Notes under the pieces: model-generated | The model's database searches: none | What the model was told of the DNA's origin: nothing | What the model saw: the letters and a program-made list of their open reading frames with translations, nothing else | Program-made: the position numbers and the translations under genes | Source: Synechococcus sp. CS-1325 | GTDB taxonomy: Bacteria > Cyanobacteriota > Cyanobacteriia > PCC-6307 > Cyanobiaceae | Assembly: GCA_025128135.1 (NCBI GenBank) | Contig: JAHLYW010000041.1 | Coordinates: 62,001-126,000 of the forward strand | Direction of reading: 5' to 3' | DNA: 64,000 nucleotides | Part shown: positions 30,425-38,572 of the stretch, piece after piece | Position numbering within the stretch: the first letter of the stretch is position 1 | How the letters are laid out: each line of letters opens with the position of its first letter

Positions 30425-30588
30425 TCCGCTGTGGCCGCCTCCCTGCGGAGGGCGGCCCTGGGTGGAACCGCCTCACCAGGCGGGGCCGCCGCCACGCCTC
30501 CCCCGCCGGGTGAGGCGATCCGCATCGCTCCCGTCCCGGGAGCTCCGTCCCCACTCCCGCCAGGGAGTTCCGCTCCCCAGACCAGCCG
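30425..30588 (+). promoter_or_regulatory. Structured leader upstream of rplK
   Basis: The 164 bases between nusG and rplK are rich in inverted repeats: a strong hairpin with arms GGCCGCC/GGCGGCC at about 30433-30457, a CCGCC/GGCGG hairpin near 30468, and a GCCTC/GAGGC pair near 30500. None is followed by a U tract, so these are not obvious intrinsic terminators. L11-L1 operons are commonly controlled by L1 binding to a leader, and this could be that site, but I cannot align it to a known consensus. Confidence 0.4.
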
Positions 30589-31014
30589 ATGGCCAAGAAA
30601 GTCGTAGCCGTGATCAAGCTGGCCCTCAATGCCGGCAAAGCCAACCCAGCGCCGCCCGTGGGTCCTGCCCTCGGCCAGCACGGGGTGAACATCATGGCGT
30701 TCTGCAAGGAATACAACGCCCGCACCCAGGAGAAGGCCGGCTATGTGATTCCGGTGGAGATTTCGGTCTTCGAAGACCGCAGCTTCACCTTCATCACCAA
30801 GACCCCGCCCGCTTCCGTGCTGATCTCCAAGGCAGCCGGAATCGAAAAGGGTGCCGCCACGTCCAGCAAGGGCAGCGTGGGCGCGATCAGCCGCGCCCAG
30901 CTCGAGGAGATCGCCAGAACGAAACTCCCCGACCTCAACTGCACCAGCCTGGAATCGGCCACGCGCATCATTGAAGGCACCGCCCGCAACATGGGCGTCG
31001 CCGTCAACGATTGA
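30589..31014 (+). CDS. rplK: 50S ribosomal protein L11
   Basis: L11 forms the GTPase-associated centre with 23S rRNA. The 141-residue protein has the typical start ([42 protein letters not shown]), including the Pro-rich switch region, and the C-terminal RNA-binding domain with KGSVGAI and GTARNMGV. It lies in the standard position between nusG and rplA. Confidence 0.98.
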   Translation: MAKKVVAVIKLALNAGKANPAPPVGPALGQHGVNIMAFCKEYNARTQEKAGYVIPVEISVFEDRSFTFITKTPPASVLISKAAGIEKGAATSSKGSVGAISRAQLEEIARTKLPDLNCTSLESATRIIEGTARNMGVAVND

Positions 31015-31131
31015 TCGCCGGCCCGATTCCGGTTCGCCCACCCCTTCCACCCATCCACCCATTCGGGGGAGACCCAGGACCCAGAGCCGCCTCGCGGCCC
31101 GCCGTCCCGTCGCTCGCACCCCATTCGAACC

Positions 31132-31839
31132 ATGACAAAACCCTCCAAGCGCTTCACCGCCCTCGTCGAGAAAGTCGAAGACCGCGCCTACGCACCGCTC
31201 GAAGCGCTGCAGCTGGTCAAGGACACAGCAACGGCCAAGTTCGATGAAACGATCGAGGCCCATGTGCGCCTCGGCATCGATCCGAAGTACACCGACCAGC
31301 AGCTGCGCACCACCGTCGCACTGCCGAACGGCACCGGCCAGACCATCCGCATCGCCGTGATCGCCCGTGGCGAGAAGGTGGCCGAAGCCACCGCCGCCGG
31401 GGCTGATCTGGCCGGTGACGAAGATCTGGTGGACGCGATCGCCGGCGGCCAGATGGACTTCGACCTGCTGATCGCCACCCCTGACATGATGCCAAAGGTG
31501 GCCAAGCTGGGACGGGTCCTCGGCCCCCGGGGGCTGATGCCGAACCCCAAGGCCGGCACCGTCACCGTTGATCTGGCCGGCGCCATCCGTGAGTTCAAGG
31601 CGGGCAAACTGGAATTTCGCGCCGACCGCACCGGCATCGTCCACGTTCGCTTCGGCAAGGCCAGCTTCACGGTCGAGGCGCTGCTGGCGAACCTCAAGGC
31701 ACTGCAGGAAACGATCGATCGCCAGAAGCCCAGTGGTGCCAAAGGCCGCTACTGGCGCAGCCTCACCCTCAGCTCCACGATGGGGCCCGGCATCGACGTT
31801 GATTTCACCGCCCTCCAGGACATCAAGCAGGACGGCTGA
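31132..31839 (+). CDS. rplA: 50S ribosomal protein L1
   Basis: L1 forms the mobile L1 stalk and is often the autoregulator of its own operon. The 235-residue protein shows [31 protein letters not shown] near the start, the [19 protein letters not shown] signature and the [15 protein letters not shown] block. A 117-base Pro-coding-rich spacer with no clear motif separates it from rplK. An L10 leader follows. Confidence 0.98.
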   Translation: MTKPSKRFTALVEKVEDRAYAPLEALQLVKDTATAKFDETIEAHVRLGIDPKYTDQQLRTTVALPNGTGQTIRIAVIARGEKVAEATAAGADLAGDEDLVDAIAGGQMDFDLLIATPDMMPKVAKLGRVLGPRGLMPNPKAGTVTVDLAGAIREFKAGKLEFRADRTGIVHVRFGKASFTVEALLANLKALQETIDRQKPSGAKGRYWRSLTLSSTMGPGIDVDFTALQDIKQDG

Positions 31840-31865
31840 TTCCTGCTGCGGTGTATGGTGAAAAA

Positions 31866-31965
31866 CTGGCTTCGGCCAGAGGGCACGCGCCCGACCCAAG
31901 ACAGCAGGTGATCCGTTCGCGGTCATAAGTCCTGCCGAGGTGCACGCGGAAGTTTTGTTCCCCCG
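31866..31965 (+). promoter_or_regulatory. Ribosomal protein L10 leader (autoregulatory RNA)
   Basis: The 277 bases between rplA and rplJ hold an RNA element resembling the L10 leader bound by the L10(L12)4 complex to repress translation or cause early termination. Seen are a CTGGC/GCCAG hairpin (31866-31879), the conserved segment CCCAAGACAGCAGGTG (about 31894-31909) and the downstream signature AAGTCCTGCCGAGGTG (about 31927-31942), in the known order and just upstream of rplJ. The identification rests on these two sequence blocks; the outer boundaries are approximate. Confidence 0.8.
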
Positions 31966-32116
31966 GGTCACGCCAGGGCTGCGAATCGTCAGGCGACCTC
32001 GAAACCCAGTCGGCTCCGCCGGCCCCGGGTTTGCCTGGCAGGTTCCCATGCGGAGCGAGTCAGGCGAATTGTCGAGGCCGCGTGTTCGGCTTGTTCCCTC
32101 GATTCGTATCACTCCT

Positions 32117-32644
32117 ATGGGCCGCTCCCTGGAGAGCAAGCAACAGATCGTCGAAGAGCTCAAGGGGCTCCTCAACGGAACTGAAATGGCGCTGGTCCTT
32201 GATTACAAGGGTCTGTCCATCAAGGAGATGTCTGACCTGCGGACCCGTCTGCAGGCCAGCAACGGCATCTGCAAGGTGACCAAGAACACCTTGATGCGCC
32301 TGGCCATTGATGGCAATAGCGCCTGGTCGGAACTCGACCCCCTGCTCACCGGCACCAATGCCTTCGTCCTGATCAGGGGCGATGTCGGTGGCGCTGTCAA
32401 GGCCGTGCAGTCCTTCCAGAAGGACACCAAGAAATCGGATGTGAAAGGGGGCCTCTTCGAGGGCAAACTCCTTTCCCAGGCCGATGTCAAGGCCATCGGT
32501 GAGCTTCCCTCCAAGGAGGTGCTCATGGCTCAGATCGCCGGTGCGATCAATGCCGTGGCCACCCAGCTGGCGGTTGGCATCAACGAAGTTCCCTCCGGTC
32601 TCGCCCGGGCGCTCAAGCAGCACGCCGAAGGCGAAGGCAGCTGA
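32117..32644 (+). CDS. rplJ: 50S ribosomal protein L10
   Basis: L10 anchors L7/L12 dimers to the ribosome stalk base. The 175-residue protein begins [19 protein letters not shown], has [17 protein letters not shown] and [12 protein letters not shown], and ends in the helical L7/L12-binding tail. The frame runs upstream to 31940 through the leader, but ATG 32117 matches the family start. It is probably autoregulated through the leader at 31866-31965. Confidence 0.98.
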   Translation: MGRSLESKQQIVEELKGLLNGTEMALVLDYKGLSIKEMSDLRTRLQASNGICKVTKNTLMRLAIDGNSAWSELDPLLTGTNAFVLIRGDVGGAVKAVQSFQKDTKKSDVKGGLFEGKLLSQADVKAIGELPSKEVLMAQIAGAINAVATQLAVGINEVPSGLARALKQHAEGEGS

Positions 32645-32706
32645 GCTCTGCCGTACGGCGCCGATTTTCTGTTTCCCATCTCCCGATCTGTTGCTGATTC
32701 TCAACC

Positions 32707-33090
32707 ATGACGACAAAGACCGACACCATTCTCGAATCCCTGAAAACCCTCTCGCTGCTTGAGGCTTCCGAGCTCGTCAAGCAGATCGAAGAGGCCTTCG
32801 GCGTCTCCGCCGCCGCTTCCGCCGGCGCCGTGATGATGGCAGCTCCTGCCGCCGCCGCCGAGCCTGTCGAAGAGCAGACCGAATTCGACGCCATCCTCGA
32901 TGGCTTCGACGCCGCTTCGAAGATCAAGGTGCTCAAGGCCGTGCGCGAAGTCACCGGCCTCGGCCTGGGCGAAGCCAAGGCCCTTGTGGAGGCCGCACCC
33001 AAGGCGATCAAGGAAGCCGTCTCCAAAGACGAAGCTGAAGCGATCAAGAAGGCCGTGGAAGAAGTGGGCGGCAAGGTCACGATCAAGTGA
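32707..33090 (+). CDS. rplL: 50S ribosomal protein L7/L12
   Basis: This is the multi-copy stalk protein that recruits translation factors. The 127-residue protein has the N-terminal dimerisation domain ([23 protein letters not shown]), an Ala-rich hinge and the C-terminal factor-binding domain ([38 protein letters not shown]). It is the last gene of the operon and is followed by a perfect terminator. Confidence 0.98.
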   Translation: MTTKTDTILESLKTLSLLEASELVKQIEEAFGVSAAASAGAVMMAAPAAAAEPVEEQTEFDAILDGFDAASKIKVLKAVREVTGLGLGEAKALVEAAPKAIKEAVSKDEAEAIKKAVEEVGGKVTIK

Positions 33091-33113
33091 TCCCGCTCGG
33101 CCACTAGCCTCCT

Positions 33114-33138
33114 GCCGGCCCCCGGGGGCCGGCTTTTT
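33114..33138 (+). terminator. Rho-independent terminator of the rplKAJL operon
   Basis: A perfect 20-base GC palindrome (GCCGGCCCCC and its complement, 33114-33133) is directly followed by five T. It lies 24 bases after the rplL stop and must end the ribosomal protein operon. Confidence 0.95.
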
Positions 33139-33160
33139 CATGCTCGGGCGCCATCGAGCC

Positions 33161-33190
33161 AAAAAAAAGCCCCGCCGAAGGCAGGGCTTT
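33161..33190 (-). terminator. Minus-strand Rho-independent terminator
   Basis: Read on the minus strand, arms GCCCTGCC and GGCGGGGC enclose the tetraloop-like TTC, followed by eight T (33168-33161). It ends transcription coming from the DUF3747 gene, or from a small RNA between 33330 and 33190. It faces the rplL terminator back to back. Confidence 0.9.
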
Positions 33191-33330
33191 AGAGGTGGAA
33201 CGCTTTCGGGAGTCTGTCCTTGTTTCGACCCTGAAAGTGGGTTCCGCACCCCTCACACGAATGCAATGTATGGGATCCAGCGGCGAGCGCCCGTGGCGGG
33301 GGTCGCTGGTTCAACTGTCCCCACCGCTAT
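33161..33330 (-). ncRNA. Possible structured non-coding RNA or long 3' UTR
   Basis: The 150 bases between the DUF3747 stop and the minus-strand terminator form strong potential structure: a hairpin with stems 33195-33201/33241-33247 and 33203-33207/33233-33237, a second hairpin with arms CCAGCG/CGCTGG (about 33282-33313), and a -10-like TTATAG just upstream on the minus strand (near 33327-33332). No known family was recognised: no tmRNA tag, SRP loop or RNase P motif is visible. It may be an independent small RNA or simply the 3' UTR. Confidence 0.3.
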
Positions 33331-33339
33331 AACCGGGCC

Positions 33340-34062
33340 CTACTCCCGGAACGGCACCACCGGGAGGGCCACCGGCCCGGCCCCGGGGATGGCCCGCTCG
33401 GCTCGCCCCGATGACAGCCTGGAGCGGCCCATGGACTCCAGCCGTTGCGGGTTGCCGCGGCCGGACCGGAACTCGGAGGGGACGCTGCGGCCAGCCCGGG
33501 CGATCAGCTGGGTGATCGGGGTGGCCGTGGCGAAATACACGTGGTTGAGGGTCTGGCGGCCGAACACCCGCCGGCTGAGTTGCCAGTCGGGCTCCAGGGT
33601 GATCGCCACGAAGCCATCCCGATCACGCCGCCCCAGCGTGCCCCGACCGACCAGCACCGTGGCGGTCTGGGTGGGGCTCATGGCCTGCAGCTGCACCTCC
33701 TGACCCACCTGACGCAACCGCAGGCGGTAGGAGCTGCCCAGATCCTGATCCCCTGCCCGGATCGAGAAGCCATTGCTGTCGATGTAGCGGCTGCAGATCC
33801 CGGTGAAATCGAACCGGTTCAAGCTCGCATCGATCAGGCCATCCGGCCGGCGCTCCCAGCAGAGCGGCCGGCTGCGGATCTGCTCCAGCACCAGCAGAGA
33901 CCAGTCGGCGAGCCCCACGGGCTTGCCCAGGATCACGAAGCGGGAGCCATCGAGGGGCTGGCTGCTGAACAGCCCTTGGGCGCTGGCGACGGGCCAGGGC
34001 AGACCCTGGAGGGTCAGGGCGCCGATGCCCAGTCCAACCAGGGCAAGGTAAGTTCGCTTCAT
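33340..34062 (-). CDS. DUF3747 exported protein
   Basis: This 240-residue secreted protein of a cyanobacterial family (DUF3747) has an unknown role. A clear signal peptide (YLALVGLGIGALTLQGLPWPVASAQG) precedes the domain, which contains FSSQPLDGSRFVILGKP, LVLEQI...CWERRPDGLIDASLNRFDFTGIC and a YIDSNGFSIRAG strand region, with a Cys pair. The last 50 residues are Arg/Ser/Pro-rich and likely disordered. It is transcribed divergently from rnhA and ends at the minus-strand terminator. Confidence 0.85.
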   Translation of the reverse strand: MKRTYLALVGLGIGALTLQGLPWPVASAQGLFSSQPLDGSRFVILGKPVGLADWSLLVLEQIRSRPLCWERRPDGLIDASLNRFDFTGICSRYIDSNGFSIRAGDQDLGSSYRLRLRQVGQEVQLQAMSPTQTATVLVGRGTLGRRDRDGFVAITLEPDWQLSRRVFGRQTLNHVYFATATPITQLIARAGRSVPSEFRSGRGNPQRLESMGRSRLSSGRAERAIPGAGPVALPVVPFRE

Positions 34063-34124
34063 GGTGGTGACTCAACGACCCGACTCCGGCAACACGTTCT
34101 ACCCGACCTTCGCCGCCCCACCCA

Positions 34125-34856
34125 GTGGCCAATGACCCGCCACGGGTGGTGGCTGCAGCCACCGATGGGGCCTGCAGCGGCAACCCCGGTCCAGGCGGCT
34201 GGGGAGCGCTGTTGCGCTTCGAAGACGGCACCGTGCGGGAACTGGGCGGGGCAGCGGCGAACACCACCAACAACCGCATGGAACTCACCGCCGCCCTGGC
34301 CGTGCTCGAGGAGCTCAGGGATCTCCCCCTCCACCCCGACCTGACGATCCGCACCGACAGCCGCTACCTGATCGATGGACTGGGCAAGTGGATGGCGGGC
34401 TGGAAGCGCAAGGGCTGGCGCACCGCATCGGGTGCGCCGGTCCTGAACCGCGACCTCTGGGAAGCGCTGGACCGGGCCCGGCTCCCGGCTGTCCCCCTCG
34501 AACATGTGCGCGGCCACAGCGGCGATCCCGACAACGAACGCTGCGACGCGATTGCGGTGGCTTACTCCAAGGGATCGCGCCCACCGCTGGCGGAGACCAA
34601 ACACCTGGCGGAGGCCAAACCGCCTGGGGATCGAGCCCTGAAGGATCCGGCGCCGCCAGGCCTGAGCCGGCTGCTCAGCCGGCTGGAGCTGGCCGATCGC
34701 CTGGCGACCGGGGGGTACACGCTCCGACCGGCCGAGCTGGCCCAGCTGGTGGAGCTGCCCCTGGCCCGACTGGAAGAGAAGCAGGAGGCCTGGAGCTGGC
34801 GTGACTGGCGGGTGAGCCCCGCCGGTGAGGACCGCTGGCGGCTGGAGCGGATCTGA
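34125..34856 (+). CDS. rnhA: Ribonuclease HI with C-terminal extension
   Basis: RNase HI degrades the RNA strand of RNA/DNA hybrids. The catalytic DEDD residues are D14 ([16 protein letters not shown]), E53 ([10 protein letters not shown]), D78 (IRTDSRYLI) and D141, with H131 in VRGHSGD. A normal enzyme ends near residue 150; here about 90 further residues follow, resembling a small helical domain ([33 protein letters not shown]). The start is GTG 34125. Its stop overlaps the pyrD ATG as TGATG. Confidence 0.94.
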   Translation: MANDPPRVVAAATDGACSGNPGPGGWGALLRFEDGTVRELGGAAANTTNNRMELTAALAVLEELRDLPLHPDLTIRTDSRYLIDGLGKWMAGWKRKGWRTASGAPVLNRDLWEALDRARLPAVPLEHVRGHSGDPDNERCDAIAVAYSKGSRPPLAETKHLAEAKPPGDRALKDPAPPGLSRLLSRLELADRLATGGYTLRPAELAQLVELPLARLEEKQEAWSWRDWRVSPAGEDRWRLERI

Positions 34857-36019
34857 TGGCAACTCCCCCCACCACCGGCTCCCTCTACCAGCGCTGGGTG
34901 GCGCCCTTGCTCTGCCAGGACGAGGGGGCGGATGCGGAACAGCTCAGCCGGCTCACCCTGGCGGCCCTCGGGGCGGCGTCGACGCGTCGCCACTGGCCAC
35001 TGATCTCCGGCAGCCTGGCTGGACTCGGGGCAGAACTGCAACGCCGCGACCATCGCCTGGAGCAGACCCTGTTCGGATGCCGATTCGCCAATCCGCTCGG
35101 CCTCGCGGCCGGTTTCGACAAGAACGGCGTGGCGGCGGGGTTGTGGCACCTGTTCGGCTTCGGCTTCGCCGAACTGGGCACGGTGACCTGGCACCCCCAG
35201 CCGGGCAACCCGAAGCCACGCCTGTTCCGGCTGGCGGCGGAGCGGGCGGCACTGAACCGGATGGGCTTCAACAACAACGGCGCCGAAGCGCTGAAGCGAA
35301 CCCTGGAACGCCAGGCCCTGGAGCCGCCCGGTCAGCGGCCGGCCGTGCTGGGCCTCAACTTCGGTAAATCGAAGCTCACCTCCCTGGATCTGGCACCGGA
35401 TGACTACGCCTCCTCGCTGGAACTGCTGACGCCCCTGGCGGACTATGCGGTGATCAACGTGAGCTCCCCCAACACCCCGGGGCTGCGGGAGCTGCAGGAT
35501 GCCTCGCAGCTGCGGCGGCTGGTGGAGCGGTTGCGGCGGCTGCCGGCCTGCCCACCGCTGCTGGTGAAGATCGCCCCCGACCTCGAGGACGACGCGATCG
35601 ACACGATCGCCCGCCTGGCCTACCAGGAGGGACTGGCCGGTGTGATCGCGGTGAACACCAGCCTGGACCGACTGGGACTGGAGAACCGGCGCCTGGTACA
35701 GACCGGTCGCACCCTGGCGGAGGAGGCCGGCGGGCTGAGTGGCGCGCCACTGCGGGCGCGGGCCCAGGAGGTGCTGCGGCGGCTGCGGGCCACCGCCGGC
35801 CCCGCCCTGCCCCTGATCGGCGTCGGCGGCATCGACTCCCCCCAGGCGGCCTGGGAGCGGATCACGGCCGGAGCCTGCCTGATTCAGATCTACACCGCCT
35901 GGATCTATGCGGGGCCGGCCCTGGTGCCGGCGATTCTGAAGGGCCTGCAGCAGCAGCTCGATCACCACGGCTGCCGCTCGATCAGCGAGGCGGTGGGCAG
36001 CGGGCTGCCCTGGGTCTAG
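34856..36019 (+). CDS. pyrD: Quinone-dependent dihydroorotate dehydrogenase
   Basis: This class 2, membrane-associated DHODH catalyses the fourth step of pyrimidine synthesis. The 387-residue protein has an N-terminal helical part for quinone access, then the FMN barrel with [57 protein letters not shown] and [19 protein letters not shown]. It lies between rnhA and the pil genes in one direction. Confidence 0.97.
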   Translation: MATPPTTGSLYQRWVAPLLCQDEGADAEQLSRLTLAALGAASTRRHWPLISGSLAGLGAELQRRDHRLEQTLFGCRFANPLGLAAGFDKNGVAAGLWHLFGFGFAELGTVTWHPQPGNPKPRLFRLAAERAALNRMGFNNNGAEALKRTLERQALEPPGQRPAVLGLNFGKSKLTSLDLAPDDYASSLELLTPLADYAVINVSSPNTPGLRELQDASQLRRLVERLRRLPACPPLLVKIAPDLEDDAIDTIARLAYQEGLAGVIAVNTSLDRLGLENRRLVQTGRTLAEEAGGLSGAPLRARAQEVLRRLRATAGPALPLIGVGGIDSPQAAWERITAGACLIQIYTAWIYAGPALVPAILKGLQQQLDHHGCRSISEAVGSGLPWV

Positions 36020-36068
36020 GCGAAGGGGATGCCAAGCCTCTCCCCTGCCGATAGGCTGCCGCCCAGGA

Positions 36069-37091
36069 TTGCGCGCAGAATCATTGGTTCTTGCCGGGTT
36101 ACGGGAACGACTGGATCCGCTGCTGGCGAGGATTTTCCCTCCCCGCATCCTTCTGGTCCTCGACGACGACGCCTTCACCCTGCTGGGCTTGCCGGGCCAG
36201 GCTTTTCAGGCGGGCTCAAACCGGCTGCGCCGGGTGCCGCTGCCGCGGGGGGCCTGCGTCGACGGCCTGCCGCTCCAGAAAGCCGCCCTCGGCGACCTGA
36301 TCGGCGACCTGAGTCTGGAGCTGGGCCTGCAGGGGGCCCAAGTGGTTGCCAGCCTGCCGCGCTCGGCCGCCGGGATCCGGGTGGTGCAGTGGCCGTTCGA
36401 TGCCTGGCCTGAGGAGCCCGAGCAGGCCCTGCGCCAGATCGATCCCGACCTCACCCTGGGCTACCCCCTCAACCAGGCCTACCTCAGCCTCACCCCCCTG
36501 ATCGGCCTCGATCCCCAGCTGCCGCTTGCTTCCCTGCTGGTCACGGCACCGCGCTCGTTGGTTCTGGCCTGGATCGAGGTGTTTTCGATCGCCGAGCTGC
36601 ATCTGGAGCGGCTCGAACCCGCCCAGGTGGCGGATCTGCGGGCGATCGAGCCCCTGATTGCCGATGCCCCCGCCGATCAGCTGATCGCCCTGCTCGAGTG
36701 GCGAAGCGGCGGGGCAGATCTCACCTTGATCCGCTACGGCATCCCCGAGTTCAGCCGCCACCTGCCGGCGACGCAGACCGATCTGATCGCTGGCCTGCAC
36801 CAATGCATCCACTACTGGCGCCAGCGGGATCCGGCTGTCAGCCAGGTGCGGCTGCTGCTGGTCAGCTCCGGCAGTGGGCTCGACGACCTGGCCGATTCCC
36901 TGGCGGCAGCGGGCGACTGGGAGGTCGAGATCGTCGATCCGATCGAACTGGACTGGCTGCCCTGGGACCCGGGTGCCGATGATCCGCTCAGCCCCACCGA
37001 TCTGGACGGTTCCTCGTTGCTGCGCCTGAGCGGCCTGAATCGAGCGGAGCCAGGCCAGGCGAGCCCTGCCGCCGGGGAGCTGCCTCGATGA
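36069..37091 (+). CDS. pilM: Type IV pilus assembly protein PilM-like
   Basis: This 340-residue cytoplasmic protein is identified as PilM mainly from its position before PilN, PilO and PilQ; its sequence is a divergent picocyanobacterial form. It has an actin-fold-like strand (RILLVLDDDAFTLLG), VVASLPRSAAGIRVVQWPFDAWPEE and repeating strand-helix elements, but the nucleotide motifs are not clear. The start is TTG 36069 and is uncertain. The stop overlaps the pilN start as ATGA. Confidence 0.72.
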   Translation: MRAESLVLAGLRERLDPLLARIFPPRILLVLDDDAFTLLGLPGQAFQAGSNRLRRVPLPRGACVDGLPLQKAALGDLIGDLSLELGLQGAQVVASLPRSAAGIRVVQWPFDAWPEEPEQALRQIDPDLTLGYPLNQAYLSLTPLIGLDPQLPLASLLVTAPRSLVLAWIEVFSIAELHLERLEPAQVADLRAIEPLIADAPADQLIALLEWRSGGADLTLIRYGIPEFSRHLPATQTDLIAGLHQCIHYWRQRDPAVSQVRLLLVSSGSGLDDLADSLAAAGDWEVEIVDPIELDWLPWDPGADDPLSPTDLDGSSLLRLSGLNRAEPGQASPAAGELPR

Positions 37092-37795
37092 CCACCACAC
37101 TCACCCCGGTTGATCTGCTCAGGGAACGGCGCCTGGAGCTTGGCCTACCGGCCGACCCACCCCGTCCCGCCGATCCACGCCGCCTGCTGCTGATCGGTGC
37201 CGCCGTGGCGGCCGGCCTGGTGACAGCGGCGCTGGGAATGGCGCTGCTGCTGCGTTGGCAACAGCAGATGCTGAGCAATGAACTGGAGCGCCTGGCCCCG
37301 GTGCAGACCCAGGTGGAGACCCTGGAGAAGCAGCTCGCTGTGGAGCGTGCCGCGATCGAAACCAGCCGCAAGGCCAACCAGCAGCTGGCCGAGGGCCTGG
37401 TGGCGGTGCGCTCCGGCACCGCCCTGATGAGCGACCTGGCCGGGCGGACCTCCACCGGGCTGCAGCTGACCGCGCTGAAGGTGAACAAGGACGACCTGGA
37501 GCTCAAGGGCCGCAGCAGCGACCCGGGCGCCTTCGAGCGCATCAATGCCCTGGTATTGCGGTTGAAATCCTCACCGTTGCTGGATCCCGCCAGGGTCAGG
37601 CTGGGTCGTGCCGAACGAGGCGCTCCCGAATCCGGCACGAAGCCGGGTCCAGCACCGCTGGTCAACTTCGAGCTCACCGCCGCCTTCCGGGAGCCACTCA
37701 CCGGCCCGGCCCAGCTTCGGCTGCTGCAGGGGCTTGGGGCGGATGGCATGGCACTGCGCCTGCAGCTGCTCCAGCGGGAGGGCCTGCTGCCATGA
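37088..37795 (+). CDS. pilN: Type IV pilus inner-membrane protein PilN-like
   Basis: This 235-residue bitopic protein has a cytoplasmic N-terminus with LRERRLELGL (the stretch that in PilN binds PilM), a membrane helix at about 33-56, a periplasmic coiled coil (60-115, ELERLAPVQTQVETLEKQLAVE) and a small beta-alpha domain. It overlaps both pilM and pilO by 4 bases (ATGA). Together with PilO it forms the alignment complex of the pilus machine. Confidence 0.85.
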   Translation: MTTTLTPVDLLRERRLELGLPADPPRPADPRRLLLIGAAVAAGLVTAALGMALLLRWQQQMLSNELERLAPVQTQVETLEKQLAVERAAIETSRKANQQLAEGLVAVRSGTALMSDLAGRTSTGLQLTALKVNKDDLELKGRSSDPGAFERINALVLRLKSSPLLDPARVRLGRAERGAPESGTKPGPAPLVNFELTAAFREPLTGPAQLRLLQGLGADGMALRLQLLQREGLLP

Positions 37796-38505
37796 CGAAC
37801 CTTCAGGAGGGTGTCAAACCGCCTTCGGAGCAGGCCCGCACGGCGTTGTTGCTGGGGCTGCCGATCGGGGCAGGCCTTTTGCTGGCGGGGCTGGTGGTGG
37901 TCGGGGGGGTCTGGCAGCCCTGGAGCAAGATCCGCCAGGACCAGATCCGCCTCGACGAGCTGCGGGCGATGGAGCAGCGGCTTCCCCTGCTGCGTCAGCA
38001 GCAGTTGCAGCAGATCACGGCGGCCGAGAAGGTGAAGGTCCAGCAGACGGGCCTGCTCCAGCTGATCGCCGGCAGCGGCGGGATCGGCACCGTGCTGGCC
38101 CAGCTCAACCGGGAGGCGAGCGCAACCGGCGTCCAGCTCAACCTGTTCGAACCCGACGCAGCGGCGGCAGCGCCGGCAGCTGATGCCAAGGGCGCCAATC
38201 CCGCCACACCACCACCTGCGGCCACCCCGGCGGAAGGGCAGCCGCCGCCGCCACCGCCGGACCCGCTGGAAGCGCAGGGCCTGAAGAAATCCACCACCCT
38301 GCTCAGTGCCCGGGGCCGGTTTCCGAACCTGCTCAATTTTGTTCGTCGGCTGGAGCGGCTCGGCCTGCTGGTGGTGCAGAGCGACCTGACCCTCACCACC
38401 GAGGAGGTCAAGGCGGACGCGCCGCCACCACTCACCGAGCTGAAGCTGAACCTGTCCCTCTACAGCAAGGAGCCAGCGCCCCCTGCCGCCAAACCCGCCA
38501 GCTGA
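37792..38505 (+). CDS. pilO: Type IV pilus inner-membrane protein PilO-like
   Basis: This 237-residue protein has a membrane helix (about 18-40), a coiled coil (50-90), then a ferredoxin-like periplasmic domain interrupted by a Pro/Ala-rich loop (about 122-158, with PPPPPP). VVQSDLTLTTEEVKADAPPPLTELKLNLSLYS near the C-terminus resembles PilO. It follows pilN with ATGA overlap and precedes the secretin gene. Confidence 0.85.
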   Translation: MTNLQEGVKPPSEQARTALLLGLPIGAGLLLAGLVVVGGVWQPWSKIRQDQIRLDELRAMEQRLPLLRQQQLQQITAAEKVKVQQTGLLQLIAGSGGIGTVLAQLNREASATGVQLNLFEPDAAAAAPAADAKGANPATPPPAATPAEGQPPPPPPDPLEAQGLKKSTTLLSARGRFPNLLNFVRRLERLGLLVVQSDLTLTTEEVKADAPPPLTELKLNLSLYSKEPAPPAAKPAS

Positions 38506-38572
38506 GCTGAATCCACCGGATCCCCCTCTGGTTGAGGGCACTGCAGAGCGATAACGTCCCAGCAAAGCTCCG

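Noticed and set aside
30431..30457. Intrinsic terminator between nusG and rplK
   Set aside because: The hairpin is strong but has no following T run, and a stop there would cut off the ribosomal protein genes.
33248..33258. A Yfr1 small RNA identified by its CU-rich motif
   Set aside because: The motif ACCCCTCACAC differs by one base from the Yfr1 core, and the required 3' terminator hairpin with T run is missing on that strand. It is kept only as part of a general structured-region finding.
33290..33325. A tRNA T-arm-like sequence (GGTTCAACT)
   Set aside because: Flanking bases do not form a T stem and no acceptor, D or anticodon arms could be arranged around it.
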